A DNA stretch of 64,000 nt from DASRHT01 sp035650355 (GCA_035650355.1 DASRHT010000024.1:31646-95645), one strand, 5' to 3'. Shown: positions 45,103-55,148, counted from the first letter of the stretch. Program-made: numbers and translations. Notes: generated by a model from the letters alone, not told the origin.

Positions 45103-48100
45103 TCAGTCGGCTACTTCTTCGCGCATAACTTGCTCAATGGTTTTTTCCTTGCGTAACCATTGCCGGATCAGACCAACAGGGATGCGATAGCGTATGTGGT
45201 CCGAGCTATGGCCGTGTTTTGTATCCGCGACGCTTTCGATGATATCGGCCTCAATCAGCGATTTCAAGGAGGCCAGGACGCGTTCACGTTTATAGGGTAG
45301 ATGGTAGCGCTGGTAAATCTCTTCAATTTCAATCAGGGATAGCCGGTGGCCTTCGTTTTTCCCACCATGCCCCAGGATGGAGAGTGTAATGCGTTCCTGT
45401 TGCGCGATATTATCCCAGATCCAGTTAAAGTGAAACTGACCGGTCTGCATCACTTCGTGAAGGACGATATTAACATCGTTGATCGTCACGTAGTTTTTGC
45501 GTTTGTCGTTGCAATGATCGACCAGAGCACGGCAGAGCAGATGCAGCAGATATGGCTGGTCTGCTGTTAATTGCCGAATCTTCTCGACGGTATGCGGACC
45601 GTATTCCAGATATCCCGCCACTGGCTTCGTAATCAGGTCGATAGCTCCCTGGGTGCTCAACTTGCCAAGCCGGTAATGCAGCGCGATGTTGAAAAAGACG
45701 GACCAGTAACCTTTGATAAGTTGTTCAATTTGATGTGTGCCGGAAAGCAAAAAATTGAGATACTGCCGATGCTGCATCAGGCTCCGCAGGTAGCCGAAGA
45801 TCTCTGCTTCAAGCTTGCCCTTGATGACAAGATCTTCCAATACCTCGAATTCATCAATCAGAATAATGACACGCTGATCCTGCAATTGCGCCTCCACATC
45901 GTCCAGAAACATATCGAAAGCAAATGTAGGGTCGGCTTCAAAGTTCTTTGGCTCAGGCTGGTCTACAAAAATGTCCCTTTTCTTGAGTTCTCGATAGATG
46001 TTGAAGGCAATATTATGAAAAAATTTGCTGACACTGATCATGTAAGCGTAACGCTGCATATCAATAAGAATAGGGATATGCCTCTCCAATATCGGCGTAC
46101 TGGTCATGTGATGTAGCAGCGTGGTCTTGCCTGAACGGCGTTGGCCATAGAGTACAATCACCGTTTTGGCTGAAGTACGAGTGAGATTGTCTTTCAGGAA
46201 GGTGATATCTTTCTCGCGCCCATAGAACATGCTGCTATCATGCGTTGGGGTGCCTGTGGAGTACGGGTTGGGGATATATTGAAAATCCTGCTGCGATACC
46301 TGGAGTTCCAGCCGATCCCCATAAAGCTCGACGTTTATCGCATCGGCAGAAGCGCCGTGAGCGATTTCAAAAACGAGGTTTGGCGAGCTAATACGAGGCT
46401 TGATGATAAATTCTAGTTGGATATCTTCCTGCGCGAGAATCGTTTCAATATCGTATGTACGCTCGCTAACCATATCAAAGTCGTTGCTGTGGAGCAGCGT
46501 TATCTTGGCATTATTGGCCGAGCTGCGACCCATGTTGCTCACCACCAGGACGATGCCCACCTCTTCTTCGTGCCAGACCTGCTTCGTTTGCAGCTCCGCT
46601 TTAAGCTCGGCCTTTCCTCGCAGCTCGCTCAGTTGTGTCATGACGATAGCACGCCAGCGCTTGAAAAGCCGGATGAACATGTAACGGTCGGGGAGGCGCT
46701 GCAGCGGTTCTCCCTGCACCTGCCGGGTGTATGCCTGTTCCGCGTATTTGCTGACTTCTTCAATCGCCTCGATTGCTTCCAGCAGCCCGGCCAGCCGATC
46801 ATCAATACTTTCACGGGTGAGGTAGATTCTCAATTTGCGCGTAATCGAACTAAGCTGCTGGAAGATGCGCAGGGCCACGGTGAAATGTGCGTTGGTAGAG
46901 CCTGGCTGTTGGGTTAGCATGCAGCGATATTGGGCCATATCCGCCACTGTGTACATGGTGAGGAGGCGGTGCAGTTCGTTGTAGATCTGCCAGGTTTCCT
47001 CTCCATATTTGAGGGAGCGCGTTTCTTTCAGCGCCTTGACTGCGAGCGCCAGTTGCTCCTGGGCCTCTGCTTCGTCGTCCAGGTCTGTCATCAGTGGGAC
47101 GAGGTTTTGGAAAATTTGCTGGGTTGATGTGGTCGAGGCGCTATAGCTGATCTGGTAGAGAATAGCAGTTGCAATCCCTTTCGCAATCAATACATAGGTG
47201 TATTGCAGCAGGTCTCCCTGATAGATATCGAGAAAATGGGCCAGCGTGCGAGCCGCTTCCTGCCGTATCCACTCGGACTCTTTATCCTGAGCGTAGGTGA
47301 GCAGCAGCTCAAATATCTTGTCCCTGGACTTCTCATAAGGGGCGTCGATCAGGCGGTACAGCGTTCTCAGCACAGCTCGCCGCACGAATCTGTCGGGATT
47401 GCTGGAGAAGCGTACCATATATTCAAAACCTGCATCAGAGTCATAGCAGAAAAGGATGAGCAGATTTTCGATCAGCGTCAGCTTGATGTCCTGTTCCTGG
47501 TCCAATGCCAGATGATTGAGGATGATACGTGCTCGCTGGGCATCAAGGGGATAACGAGCAATGGCAGTGCGGATAAGGGCTTTACGCACCTCGGATGCGC
47601 TATCATTAACGAAATCTTCGAGGCGTTCAAAAGTGAAGTCGGGTTGTTCAGCGTATTTACTCAGCCCGAACGCTCGTAAGAAGGGGTCGGACTGGTGCAG
47701 GAGTTCTTCGATCAGGTTCTGGGGAGATGTTTGGCGCTGCAATTCGTACCAGCAGCGATTGATGATCTCGCGCAGGTGGTGCTGGTTGACCACTTGCAGC
47801 ACGTCCAGGCGATCCTCCGATCCCAGTACAATCTCGGCGCGCCTGTCTTCATTGATATCTTCTACACGGATCTCGCGGATGCGGTCATTCGACTTATGTC
47901 GCCATAACAGATCGCCTTCGCGGCTAAGCACGTACATATTGCCATCGTCGCAGCCCGCCAGGATCTCCATCTTCTTATCGCCATCGATATCCGCCGCCTC
48001 AACTGCCAGGATGCGATCAGGCAAATAATAGCGCCAGCGGAGATGGCCCTTGCAATCCAGCACATGCAAGTTGCGATCTTCTGAGCCGACGATAATCTCT

Positions 48101-50013
48101 ACTTTCCCATCGTCATCGATATCGCGAATAGCTATGGCCTGGACGCGGTCCTGGGTAGGATATTGCCACAGCAGAACGCCCTTTCTCGTATAGGCATAGA
48201 CATAGGGACCCAGGCTGCCGGCGACGATTTCAATATCGTCGTCGTTTTCGGGGGTGTGCGCGCTCAAAACTTTGATACCCTGTGGAGTGGAGATGATCTG
48301 GCTGGGCGTGTCCAGATTATCCTGGAAGATGTAGATTTTCTTGTCCTCGCAGCCAACAATCACTTCAGCCGATTCGTGACGACCTGGCGCGTTGACATAG
48401 ATGCTTGACATCCATTCATCGATATAATGCGTGCTTTCGGCGGTAGGCTTAATCTGGCGCGTTCTACTCGTTTGATGAATGCCACTCAACATATGGATAT
48501 GGTGATCGGTAGAGCAAACGAGGATGTCGGCCCATTTACCGTGGTTAATGTAACCTGCCTGCGTCGCCAGAATCTGGCTGCCGAATACACGCGACCAGAG
48601 TAGCTTGCCATAAGATGTGTATGCCTGGATATCTCCTCGGTCCGTTCCTATGAGAATCTCTAATTTCGAGTCCCCTGAAATATCCCCTATGCAGAGAGTA
48701 CGCACATGGCCGATACTTTCTTTATGCCAGAGAATCTGCGTTTTCTGCTGCTCCAGCTTGAGCGCGGTTTGTAATGCCAGTAGATATGCTTTCTCCTCTA
48801 GAGAGGTTTCAACCTGTTTGAGCGTTACCGGCCTGACCTGCTGCTGGATCTCTTCTCCTAGAATATCTTCCAGCAGAGCTCGCTCTTGTTGTGATAATGC
48901 GGTCAGGTCGTTAAGTGGAGGTTTGCCCAGCGCCTGATAAAAACGGCGAATTTTACGGTCCAGCCCCCGTATCAGGCCAACGCGATAAGCATGCACTCGC
49001 CCATCTTTAGCTCCTGCGATGACCTCGTACCGGTCGTCGTTGTCAATATCACGAGCAAGCACGCTGCACACGCCCGCACCAAGATGGTGCCGCCAGATGG
49101 TCTTTCCCTGCCCATCCAGAAAGTAAATATGTTTATCTTCGGAACCCGCAATAATTTCGTTATGCCCATCTTTATCAATATCGATAACATATAATGAGTG
49201 GAGGCGGTTGTCGAAAGAGCGGCACCAGCGAGGGCTAAGCGTACAGGCATCAAGAGCGATAAGGTCTTTTGCACCGGTGCCAACGAGAATTTCGAGTCGT
49301 CCATCTTCGTCGATGTCGGTACAGTACAGCGTATAAATCTGGTGTTGCATATCGTGGGAGGCGATGCATTGTCCGCTTGCGTTGAGGATATAGAGGTAGT
49401 TATCGCCTGAACCAACCAGCGTTTCGATCTCGCCATCGCCATTGATGTCATAGGGGAAGATGGTTCGAACGCGCCCTCCAGTCTGAAATTGCCAACGTAA
49501 CGCTCCGTTTTCGGGGTCGAGCGCATAAACGCAGCGATCCTCAGAACCAAAAATAATGGCGTCAGCATAGCAAACCTGACGGATGACGTGATCCGTGTGA
49601 TACCAGCGAGCCGCTTTATCTGCCTCGGTTGGCCGTTCGTTTTTGTCGAGCGCGTAAAGATTACCTTCTCTATCAACCGTCTTGCCATGCTGGTCCAGGG
49701 CGTAAAGATTGCCATCACGCGTGCCTGCTATGATGCGTACGGAGCTGTTCAACGGTCTGGTCGAAGTGATGCCGACCAGAGTGCCAACCCAGGTTTTATT
49801 GCCGAGGACTCTGCGCCAGCGCAGATCCCCTTCGCGGTTGAGCACCTGGATGCGGCCATCGCATGAACCGGCCAGTATTTCGATGTTGCCGTCATCATCA
49901 AGATCGGTTGTATCAATACTGGTTACCCATTTTTTGGCTTTATAATTCCATAGTTCCGAAACCACGGCGAGGCCGAGGCGGAGATTTTCTTGTAGCTCAG
50001 AGAGTGCAGTCAT
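45103..50013 (-). CDS. Giant NTPase with two beta-propellers, HEAT repeats and AAA domain
   Basis: 1,636 residues without signal peptide. Two blocks of about 45-residue repeats (about 20-365 and 445-770) carry DxDxDG-type calcium-loop motifs and (I/V)(V/L)GS.D..(I/L)(Y/H).L, like FG-GAP/PQQ-type propeller blades. HEAT-like helices follow (about 780-1000), then a helical part, a beta-sandwich (about 1160-1260) and a NTPase from FYGRE: Walker A GQRRSGKT near 1290-1297, Walker B IILIDEFE near 1383-1390, and a winged helix at the end. The ATG at 50013 follows AAGGA; upstream in-frame starts are rejected. The plan is that of a sensor (propeller) coupled to a STAND-like switch; function unknown. 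Confidence 0.8.
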   Translation of the reverse strand: MTALSELQENLRLGLAVVSELWNYKAKKWVTSIDTTDLDDDGNIEILAGSCDGRIQVLNREGDLRWRRVLGNKTWVGTLVGITSTRPLNSSVRIIAGTRDGNLYALDQHGKTVDREGNLYALDKNERPTEADKAARWYHTDHVIRQVCYADAIIFGSEDRCVYALDPENGALRWQFQTGGRVRTIFPYDINGDGEIETLVGSGDNYLYILNASGQCIASHDMQHQIYTLYCTDIDEDGRLEILVGTGAKDLIALDACTLSPRWCRSFDNRLHSLYVIDIDKDGHNEIIAGSEDKHIYFLDGQGKTIWRHHLGAGVCSVLARDIDNDDRYEVIAGAKDGRVHAYRVGLIRGLDRKIRRFYQALGKPPLNDLTALSQQERALLEDILGEEIQQQVRPVTLKQVETSLEEKAYLLALQTALKLEQQKTQILWHKESIGHVRTLCIGDISGDSKLEILIGTDRGDIQAYTSYGKLLWSRVFGSQILATQAGYINHGKWADILVCSTDHHIHMLSGIHQTSRTRQIKPTAESTHYIDEWMSSIYVNAPGRHESAEVIVGCEDKKIYIFQDNLDTPSQIISTPQGIKVLSAHTPENDDDIEIVAGSLGPYVYAYTRKGVLLWQYPTQDRVQAIAIRDIDDDGKVEIIVGSEDRNLHVLDCKGHLRWRYYLPDRILAVEAADIDGDKKMEILAGCDDGNMYVLSREGDLLWRHKSNDRIREIRVEDINEDRRAEIVLGSEDRLDVLQVVNQHHLREIINRCWYELQRQTSPQNLIEELLHQSDPFLRAFGLSKYAEQPDFTFERLEDFVNDSASEVRKALIRTAIARYPLDAQRARIILNHLALDQEQDIKLTLIENLLILFCYDSDAGFEYMVRFSSNPDRFVRRAVLRTLYRLIDAPYEKSRDKIFELLLTYAQDKESEWIRQEAARTLAHFLDIYQGDLLQYTYVLIAKGIATAILYQISYSASTTSTQQIFQNLVPLMTDLDDEAEAQEQLALAVKALKETRSLKYGEETWQIYNELHRLLTMYTVADMAQYRCMLTQQPGSTNAHFTVALRIFQQLSSITRKLRIYLTRESIDDRLAGLLEAIEAIEEVSKYAEQAYTRQVQGEPLQRLPDRYMFIRLFKRWRAIVMTQLSELRGKAELKAELQTKQVWHEEEVGIVLVVSNMGRSSANNAKITLLHSNDFDMVSERTYDIETILAQEDIQLEFIIKPRISSPNLVFEIAHGASADAINVELYGDRLELQVSQQDFQYIPNPYSTGTPTHDSSMFYGREKDITFLKDNLTRTSAKTVIVLYGQRRSGKTTLLHHMTSTPILERHIPILIDMQRYAYMISVSKFFHNIAFNIYRELKKRDIFVDQPEPKNFEADPTFAFDMFLDDVEAQLQDQRVIILIDEFEVLEDLVIKGKLEAEIFGYLRSLMQHRQYLNFLLSGTHQIEQLIKGYWSVFFNIALHYRLGKLSTQGAIDLITKPVAGYLEYGPHTVEKIRQLTADQPYLLHLLCRALVDHCNDKRKNYVTINDVNIVLHEVMQTGQFHFNWIWDNIAQQERITLSILGHGGKNEGHRLSLIEIEEIYQRYHLPYKRERVLASLKSLIEADIIESVADTKHGHSSDHIRYRIPVGLIRQWLRKEKTIEQVMREEVAD

Positions 50014-50308
50014 AGCGCGTCCTTTTCGGCTGGCACACATATCCCTTCCAAGCATACAATTGACTTACTGACAGACACTGCCAGAAATATGCCAGGAATT
50101 CCTCAGAACGAGCGAAAAATTTATTTTCCGCTATTGAAATAGTCATATTTATAGACTAGTATATAATAACAGGAGGTTCTTATACATATATTCCACGCAT
50201 TAATTCGTTGCAAAAGAGGGAGAAATAGCGGAAGATACGCATTTTTAAACTGTTGGGGTAAGTTAAAAGGTTGGCTTTTTCTGCTTGTATGAAAACGTGA
50301 GGCGCACG
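50014..50308. promoter_or_regulatory. Divergent control region between the two NTPase genes
   Basis: AT-rich, with a TATAAT-like box (about 50160) and a TAGTC/GACTA inverted repeat around 50146-50161. An isolated AGGAGG at about 50171 is not followed by a plausible start codon. Spacing of a matching -35 box is not convincing. Confidence 0.35.
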
Positions 50309-51703
50309 ATGACAATGGGACCTTCCAATCCTTATTACAATATGGCTGCGGTGCGTGACCCGCAGATGTTCTATGGACGCAGCCGCCTGCTCAACACGCT
50401 CTTTTCCGCGCTCACCAATCGCCAGTGCATTTCCCTGGTTGGCGCGCGCGGCATCGGGAAATCCTCGGTGCTGCAATATATGAAGCTCGCGGAGGTTCAG
50501 CAGCAATTTGGCTTTGATGCGCGCCAGTATATCCTGGTGCTCATCGATCTGAGAGAGTACTTGCGCAAGAGCGCCGACGACTTTTTTGATACGGTGAGCA
50601 AACATATCGTCGCTCAGTGCCTGGGACGCCTGACGGTGAAACTGCCAGAAGAAGAGGGCGTGGACCAGTTTAGCAATGTGATCGATCAGGTCGCCGATCA
50701 GGGCTATCATATCGTGCTGCTGATGGACGCATTCGATAATATTACGCGCAACGACAACTTTGATCCCGAATTTTTCTCCTTTCTGCGCGCCTGGGCCACG
50801 ATGGGGAAGGTATCGTATGTCACCGCGTCCATTGCCCCGCTCTACGAAGTATGCCATCGTGGCATCAAGGATTCGCCATTTTTCAATATCTTCGCCACCT
50901 CGCGCGTTGAGCCGCTCACACTGGAAGAGGCGCAGAGCCTGGTACAGGAGCCTGCGCAGCGGGTTGGCAGCCCCTTCTCGGCGTCAGAGATGGAATGGGT
51001 CGTCTCCCTGGCCGGTCGCCACCCCTACTTTATCCAGCGCGTTTGCTGGGTGTTGTTTGAAGAGAAGTATGCGCAAGGCAATGTCGTGGTAGATCGCGGC
51101 AGCGTCCAGAAGCGCGCTTACGAAGAACTGCTCTCCCTCTTCAATCATATGTGGGAGCGCCTGGATGACAGGCAATCGCAGCTATTAAGGGATGAGGCCA
51201 GGCGCGAGGATAACCAGCGGCGAGAGATGCCCGAATTGAGTGAAAGCGCCCTCTTTCGCGCATTTGTGCGCGAGAAGTGTAATATCCAGCTCTTCCAGAT
51301 GACGGTGGATGAGATAGAAAAAGTACTCGACAGGATAGAGGATACGCGTTTTCTTGGCGAGAGCGACCTGCGGTTTATGAAGGTCGTGGCGACGCGGATC
51401 AAGACGATGGCTACGCCCTCACTGGTAGAGCGTGGCATAGCGATCCGCGAGGTGCTTAACGCCGCGCTTGAGCAACTCCGTGGCGCTGGGCCGCGCCGTG
51501 ACGCCGCTTCAGATTGGAGATTGTATAATATTCTTTACTACCGCTACTTTAAGTACCAGCTCAAGAATGAGCAAATCTCGGCCCGGCTACAATTCACCAG
51601 CATTCGGCAGTATTACCGTGAGCGCAGCAAGGCGCTTGAGGCGTTCCTGAACGCTCTCTTCGAGATGGAGGCAGCCGCAAATAGCGTTGTACGAACTTTG
51701 TAG
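50309..51703 (+). CDS. AAA-family NTPase of the FYGR type
   Basis: 464 residues. The protein begins with an FYGR box (21-24) and Walker A GARGIGKSS (45-53); Walker B is HIVLLMDAFDN near 140-150. The rest is a helical and winged-helix C-terminal region (to FTSIRQYYRERSKALEAFLNALFE). This belongs with bacterial AAA_16/Orc-like NTPases; the C-terminal half of the neighbouring giant protein uses the same opening box. ATG 50309 follows GTGAGG. It is divergent from the giant gene and overlaps the kinase gene by 17 bases. No partner or substrate is evident. Confidence 0.8.
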   Translation: MTMGPSNPYYNMAAVRDPQMFYGRSRLLNTLFSALTNRQCISLVGARGIGKSSVLQYMKLAEVQQQFGFDARQYILVLIDLREYLRKSADDFFDTVSKHIVAQCLGRLTVKLPEEEGVDQFSNVIDQVADQGYHIVLLMDAFDNITRNDNFDPEFFSFLRAWATMGKVSYVTASIAPLYEVCHRGIKDSPFFNIFATSRVEPLTLEEAQSLVQEPAQRVGSPFSASEMEWVVSLAGRHPYFIQRVCWVLFEEKYAQGNVVVDRGSVQKRAYEELLSLFNHMWERLDDRQSQLLRDEARREDNQRREMPELSESALFRAFVREKCNIQLFQMTVDEIEKVLDRIEDTRFLGESDLRFMKVVATRIKTMATPSLVERGIAIREVLNAALEQLRGAGPRRDAASDWRLYNILYYRYFKYQLKNEQISARLQFTSIRQYYRERSKALEAFLNALFEMEAAANSVVRTL

Positions 51704-52241
51704 CAGCAATGAACGCAAGCTGACGCTCGTCCTGATGGCGGGACTACCCGGCGCCGGAAAAACAACGCTCGCCTTGAAATTAGGAGCCACGCTGCACTGG
51801 CCTGTGCTGAGCAAGGACACATTGCGGTCCTCGCTGATGATGGTAGAGGTCGTGGAGCGCGTTGCGGGCTTTGCAGCTTACGAGCTGCTTTTCGCGCTGG
51901 CTCACGACCTGCTGGTGCAGCAGCAGATTTCCATTATCCTGGATTGCTCATCAGTCTACCCCTTCATTTTGCATCGTTCCGCCGAACTGGCGCGTAAAGC
52001 GAACGCTCAACTCCGGGTGGTGCGCTGCGCCGTTGATAGCGCCGTGCGGGGCCAGCGGCTTGATGAACGCAAAAATGGAACAACGCCAACCGCTCCGTTG
52101 TCACCTGCTTTAAGCAGCGATGAAGAGCAACTCCTGTTTACCCACCTTCCCCACAATACGCTCGTTCTGCAAACAATTGATCCTCTAGAAGAGTACCTAC
52201 CAGAAGTCATAGCGTACCTCTTCCAATCAAGTTCCGCTTGA
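51687..52241 (+). CDS. P-loop kinase-like protein (AAA_33)
   Basis: 184 residues. Walker A is AGLPGAGKTT near residues 18-27, followed by a conserved SKDTLR and a DCSSV strand, as in small-molecule or polynucleotide kinases of the AAA_33/Zeta-toxin-like group. The first strand (LTLVLMAGLP) needs a start before the only nearby ATG, so I take TTG 51687, which overlaps the NTPase gene by 17 bases. GGAGG lies 15 bases upstream, farther than usual. Substrate unknown. Confidence 0.75.
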   Translation: MYELCSSNERKLTLVLMAGLPGAGKTTLALKLGATLHWPVLSKDTLRSSLMMVEVVERVAGFAAYELLFALAHDLLVQQQISIILDCSSVYPFILHRSAELARKANAQLRVVRCAVDSAVRGQRLDERKNGTTPTAPLSPALSSDEEQLLFTHLPHNTLVLQTIDPLEEYLPEVIAYLFQSSSA

Positions 52242-52447
52242 GTATTTTCGATAAGTATCCATGTCACCTTTTTCTACTTACGTGAGCCATGAAAGAGGGC
52301 CGAGCCAGTAGATGATAGCTCCAATTGTCACATTTTTGGCAATATCTGGCAGATGGTAGCCGTTATCCTATAAACAAAATTTGTAACTCGCCAGCAAGAT
52401 GGGGATGTTACCGGTTGTTAGAATGATAGTGCGGGAGGATGTTAGTA

Positions 52448-53092
52448 ATGCGCACAGTCTGGTTTATCAGACATGGAGAAAGTGAGGGCAATGCGGGATT
52501 GCCGACAACCGAGCCTGCAAGTATCAGGCTCACTAAAAAAGGCTATGAGCAGGCGCAGCATATAGCTGCTATGTTTGAGGAACCGCCATCATTAATTGTT
52601 ACCTCTTCTTATATAAGGACAAAGCAAACGGCATGGCCGACCATGATGTACTTTCCTGAGACCCCACAAGAAGAATGGCCCGTTCACGAATTCACCTACC
52701 TCTCGCTGACAAACAGACAGCGTAGTACCGTTCAGCAGAGGCGACCCCTGGTCCAGCAGTTCTGGCACCGCAACGATCCCTTCTATGTCGCTGGCGAGGG
52801 AGCCGAGTCGTTTGTGCAATTTATGCAGCGCGTGCAGGTTGTGGTAGAGCGGATCAGCAGGCAGGAAGGCGGTTTTATCGCTATTTTTAGCCATGAACAA
52901 TTTATTCGCGGGGTCATGTGGTCCTTATTGCTGGGTACCGCCGAAAAATTTTGCAGCCTGATGAATTTCAGAAATTTCCTGACCGCATTTTCCATGCCCA
53001 ATGGCGCAATCTGGAAAGTGGAGTTCCACGAAAAAGGAGAGATCTGGTGTAGCAATTTTGTTCATGCTGCTGTGAAGGCTGATGTCAGTTGA
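52448..53092 (+). CDS. Histidine phosphatase family protein
   Basis: 214 residues. The phosphohistidine motif is FIRHGESEGN at the N-terminus, and the second catalytic His is in FSHEQFIRG. This is the phosphoglycerate-mutase-like/SixA/CobC clan; substrate unknown. ATG 52448 has GGGAGG 10 bases upstream; an in-frame ATG at 52439 overlaps that site and is rejected. It is convergent with the secreted-protein gene. Confidence 0.87.
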   Translation: MRTVWFIRHGESEGNAGLPTTEPASIRLTKKGYEQAQHIAAMFEEPPSLIVTSSYIRTKQTAWPTMMYFPETPQEEWPVHEFTYLSLTNRQRSTVQQRRPLVQQFWHRNDPFYVAGEGAESFVQFMQRVQVVVERISRQEGGFIAIFSHEQFIRGVMWSLLLGTAEKFCSLMNFRNFLTAFSMPNGAIWKVEFHEKGEIWCSNFVHAAVKADVS

Positions 53093-53138
53093 GAATGACC
53101 TGCACCAGCCTTCATTTTCTCACAGATGTCCCAGCCTC

Positions 53139-53723
53139 TCAGGCGCTGGTAACAGCGAGATGCATGCCCGGTAAAAGTATGCTGTTTGTCTGGATAAATT
53201 GATCCACCTTCAAGTTGACATTTTTCATCACAATATGGTGTACCGTACCTCCTGCAAGCAATACCAGCAAATCGGCAGGATTGGTAAAGCTTCCCAATGC
53301 CGTTTTCAGGTCGCTGAAAACAGAAGTTTTGATGGCAACTCCCGAACCCGTGACGTTGCCTGATGCAGTAATCACTACCGAAAGATTCACGGTAATGGGA
53401 TGGCTTAACCTCATCCCTTGCATACTGACCGCTGAGAAAACAAGAATGGGTTCAAGCAGGTTAGGAAGGATCTTGAGATGTGCATCGGTGCCATCGATCT
53501 CAACGGCCTGTAAGGTATAAACTCCCTTGATGAAATAGTGAGTCGTGCTAGAGCTAGCCACGGTTTGGCTATCTGTAGCCTGGTTAACTTTAGAAACTGC
53601 CCTGGAGGCAGTATTTTCAGGAGCGGCTCTCGCCGGTATTATATTGAGCAGTTCGACTAGCAAAGCAATAACTAGCAGCGCCGCCAGCGATATTTTCAAA
53701 ATACGCACGCTTTTCTGCTCCAT
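53139..53723 (-). CDS. Secreted or membrane-anchored protein, related in layout to DUF6230
   Basis: 194 residues with an N-terminal hydrophobic anchor (ISLAALLVIALLVELLNIIPARA, about 11-33). The external part is beta-rich and ends LPGMHLAVTSA, which parallels the LPGLSLSITHN end of the upstream DUF6230-like protein; both proteins also contain a comparable SxxxTxxxLxVVITASG/TITITLTAG strand. I read it as a diverged paralogue. It is the third gene of a minus-strand run after DUF6114 and DUF6230. The start has only a weak AGAAGA site. Confidence 0.6.
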   Translation of the reverse strand: MEQKSVRILKISLAALLVIALLVELLNIIPARAAPENTASRAVSKVNQATDSQTVASSSTTHYFIKGVYTLQAVEIDGTDAHLKILPNLLEPILVFSAVSMQGMRLSHPITVNLSVVITASGNVTGSGVAIKTSVFSDLKTALGSFTNPADLLVLLAGGTVHHIVMKNVNLKVDQFIQTNSILLPGMHLAVTSA

Positions 53724-53800
53724 TCTATCTTCTGGCTACAGCCACTCCATCGTCTGAATGGCTGTAGCACTATTGCTATGCACTCATAGGCATCCGGGAA

Positions 53801-54394
53801 CTAATTGTGGGTGATTGAAAGTGAAAGTCCCGGCAAGGTAATATTGCTCGCCATCAAGAACGGTGAGCTAATGGTGGCGTTGTTCAGGGTTGCGCTGGCG
53901 GCAGTCTGGTCAAGCCCGGTTCCGGCTGTGCTGAAGGCCATGTTGCTGAAGCTTGCCGAATCGGTGTTCAGGCTTGAAATATCGGTAGTCAGGCTGCTGA
54001 TATTGACCGGCGTGCCTTTATTTCCTGCGGTCAATGTAATGGTAATCGTACCAATAACCGGAACGGACACAGATTTGGTGATCGTGAGGTTAGTGATGGT
54101 GGCATCCATCTGGTTGACGGCGACGGGCGTTGCGTTATCAGCCTGAGACAGCCCTGGGAAAAGGTGGAAATTGGTGCCTTGCAATGTGCCTGCCTGCAAT
54201 GTCATCGGTACGGGAACCGCCGCCGCCATTGCGATTGCCCCCTGGCTAATGGTGCCAACCATGATGGATAGCACAACCAGAGAGGCCAGGAAGACGCCCC
54301 AGAAGATTTTTCGGTCGGTTGTGCCAACCTCTATTGTTTCGTTATCGTCATTTGAGTTGAGAGAGGTCTGGATTTCAGGATCGGTATACTCCAT
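53801..54394 (-). CDS. DUF6230-like surface protein
   Basis: 197 residues. An acidic cytoplasmic N-terminus (EIQTSLNSNDDNETIE) and a membrane helix (FWGVFLASLVVLSIMVGTISQGAIA, about 31-55) precede an external beta-rich domain with TITLTAGNKGTPVNISSLTTDIS and the C-terminal ITLPGLSLSITHN. These match my memory of DUF6230 proteins of actinomycetes, which sit next to DUF6114 genes. The ATG follows GGAGC. Function is not known for the family. Confidence 0.75.
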   Translation of the reverse strand: MEYTDPEIQTSLNSNDDNETIEVGTTDRKIFWGVFLASLVVLSIMVGTISQGAIAMAAAVPVPMTLQAGTLQGTNFHLFPGLSQADNATPVAVNQMDATITNLTITKSVSVPVIGTITITLTAGNKGTPVNISSLTTDISSLNTDSASFSNMAFSTAGTGLDQTAASATLNNATISSPFLMASNITLPGLSLSITHN

Positions 54395-54429
54395 GTGTTT
54401 CGCTCCTGTCTTGCAAAATAAGCTCGCAA

Positions 54430-54993
54430 CTAATTGACAGCTTTACCCGGCCTGGTTCGCTTTTGCCAGCGCGGCCATTGCCTGGTACGGGTATTTGCGC
54501 TCCGATTTTTGGAAAGACGTCGCCCCTTAGGCTTCCAGGCGACGCCTAACGCTCCGCCGATGAGACCTAAGATCATGCCGAGGCCAAAGCCTCCCAACGC
54601 TACAATGAGTGAAATAAGAGAGAGGACGATACCAATAGCGCCCGTGATTAGCGCATAGGATGGCGCGAACAACTGAATAAGGCCCATTGTGACGAGCAAG
54701 GCCCCCACCAGCAATCCGGCCCATATAAGATTGCCGGGAAAGAGCGCGAACCTCATTAAACTCACTGGCCCCCAGAGTACCAGCAGCCCGGCAAGGATCA
54801 TCAAGATCGCACCGGCAAAAGGCCGCTGGCGCCGCCAGAGCCGGAAACGGGACCAGATTGCCTTGATCGCCGCTGCTATTCCTCCAACATTCAGACCAGA
54901 GCCAGAAGATTTATCAGTGATTTTGGCTCCTGCCTCATTCAAAAGGCTGTGTTCCGCAAACTCTCTCTTGCCCGGACTCCGAGAACTGCTCAT
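54430..54993 (-). CDS. DUF6114-like membrane protein
   Basis: 187 residues. A polar N-terminus is followed by RRQRPFAGAILMILAGLLVLWGP, then four hydrophobic segments, ending GGFGLGMILGLIGGALGVAWKP and a very basic tail (KGRRLSKNRSANTRTRQWPRWQKRTR). The RPF-GG opening and the final GG..G...W.P are the DUF6114 pattern. ATG 54993 follows AAAGGAGG. It is the first gene of the TetR-controlled run. Confidence 0.8.
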   Translation of the reverse strand: MSSSRSPGKREFAEHSLLNEAGAKITDKSSGSGLNVGGIAAAIKAIWSRFRLWRRQRPFAGAILMILAGLLVLWGPVSLMRFALFPGNLIWAGLLVGALLVTMGLIQLFAPSYALITGAIGIVLSLISLIVALGGFGLGMILGLIGGALGVAWKPKGRRLSKNRSANTRTRQWPRWQKRTRPGKAVN

Positions 54994-55131
54994 CCTGGGT
55001 TGCCTCCTTTTCTTCGTTTTGAGAAAGCCTCAAAAAGAACGGGTAGACCGGCACTTTCATATTCAAATCAACAAAAGGGGTGAGGAGACTTGCTGGCGAC
55101 CATGTCCTTTCAGCACTTTCTACTATTTTAA

Positions 55132-55148
55132 TGACTGACTGTCAGTCA
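55132..55148. promoter_or_regulatory. Palindromic operator for the TetR regulator
   Basis: TGACTGACTGTCAGTCA is an 8-bp perfect inverted repeat around one central base, typical of TetR-family sites. It lies 11-27 bases downstream of the predicted start of the minus-strand transcript at 55166-55194 and about 140 bases before the DUF6114 gene. Confidence 0.8.

Noticed and set aside
45103..50013. Many plus-strand open frames opposite the giant NTPase gene
   Set aside because: They follow the repeat periodicity of the minus-strand gene and lack start signals.
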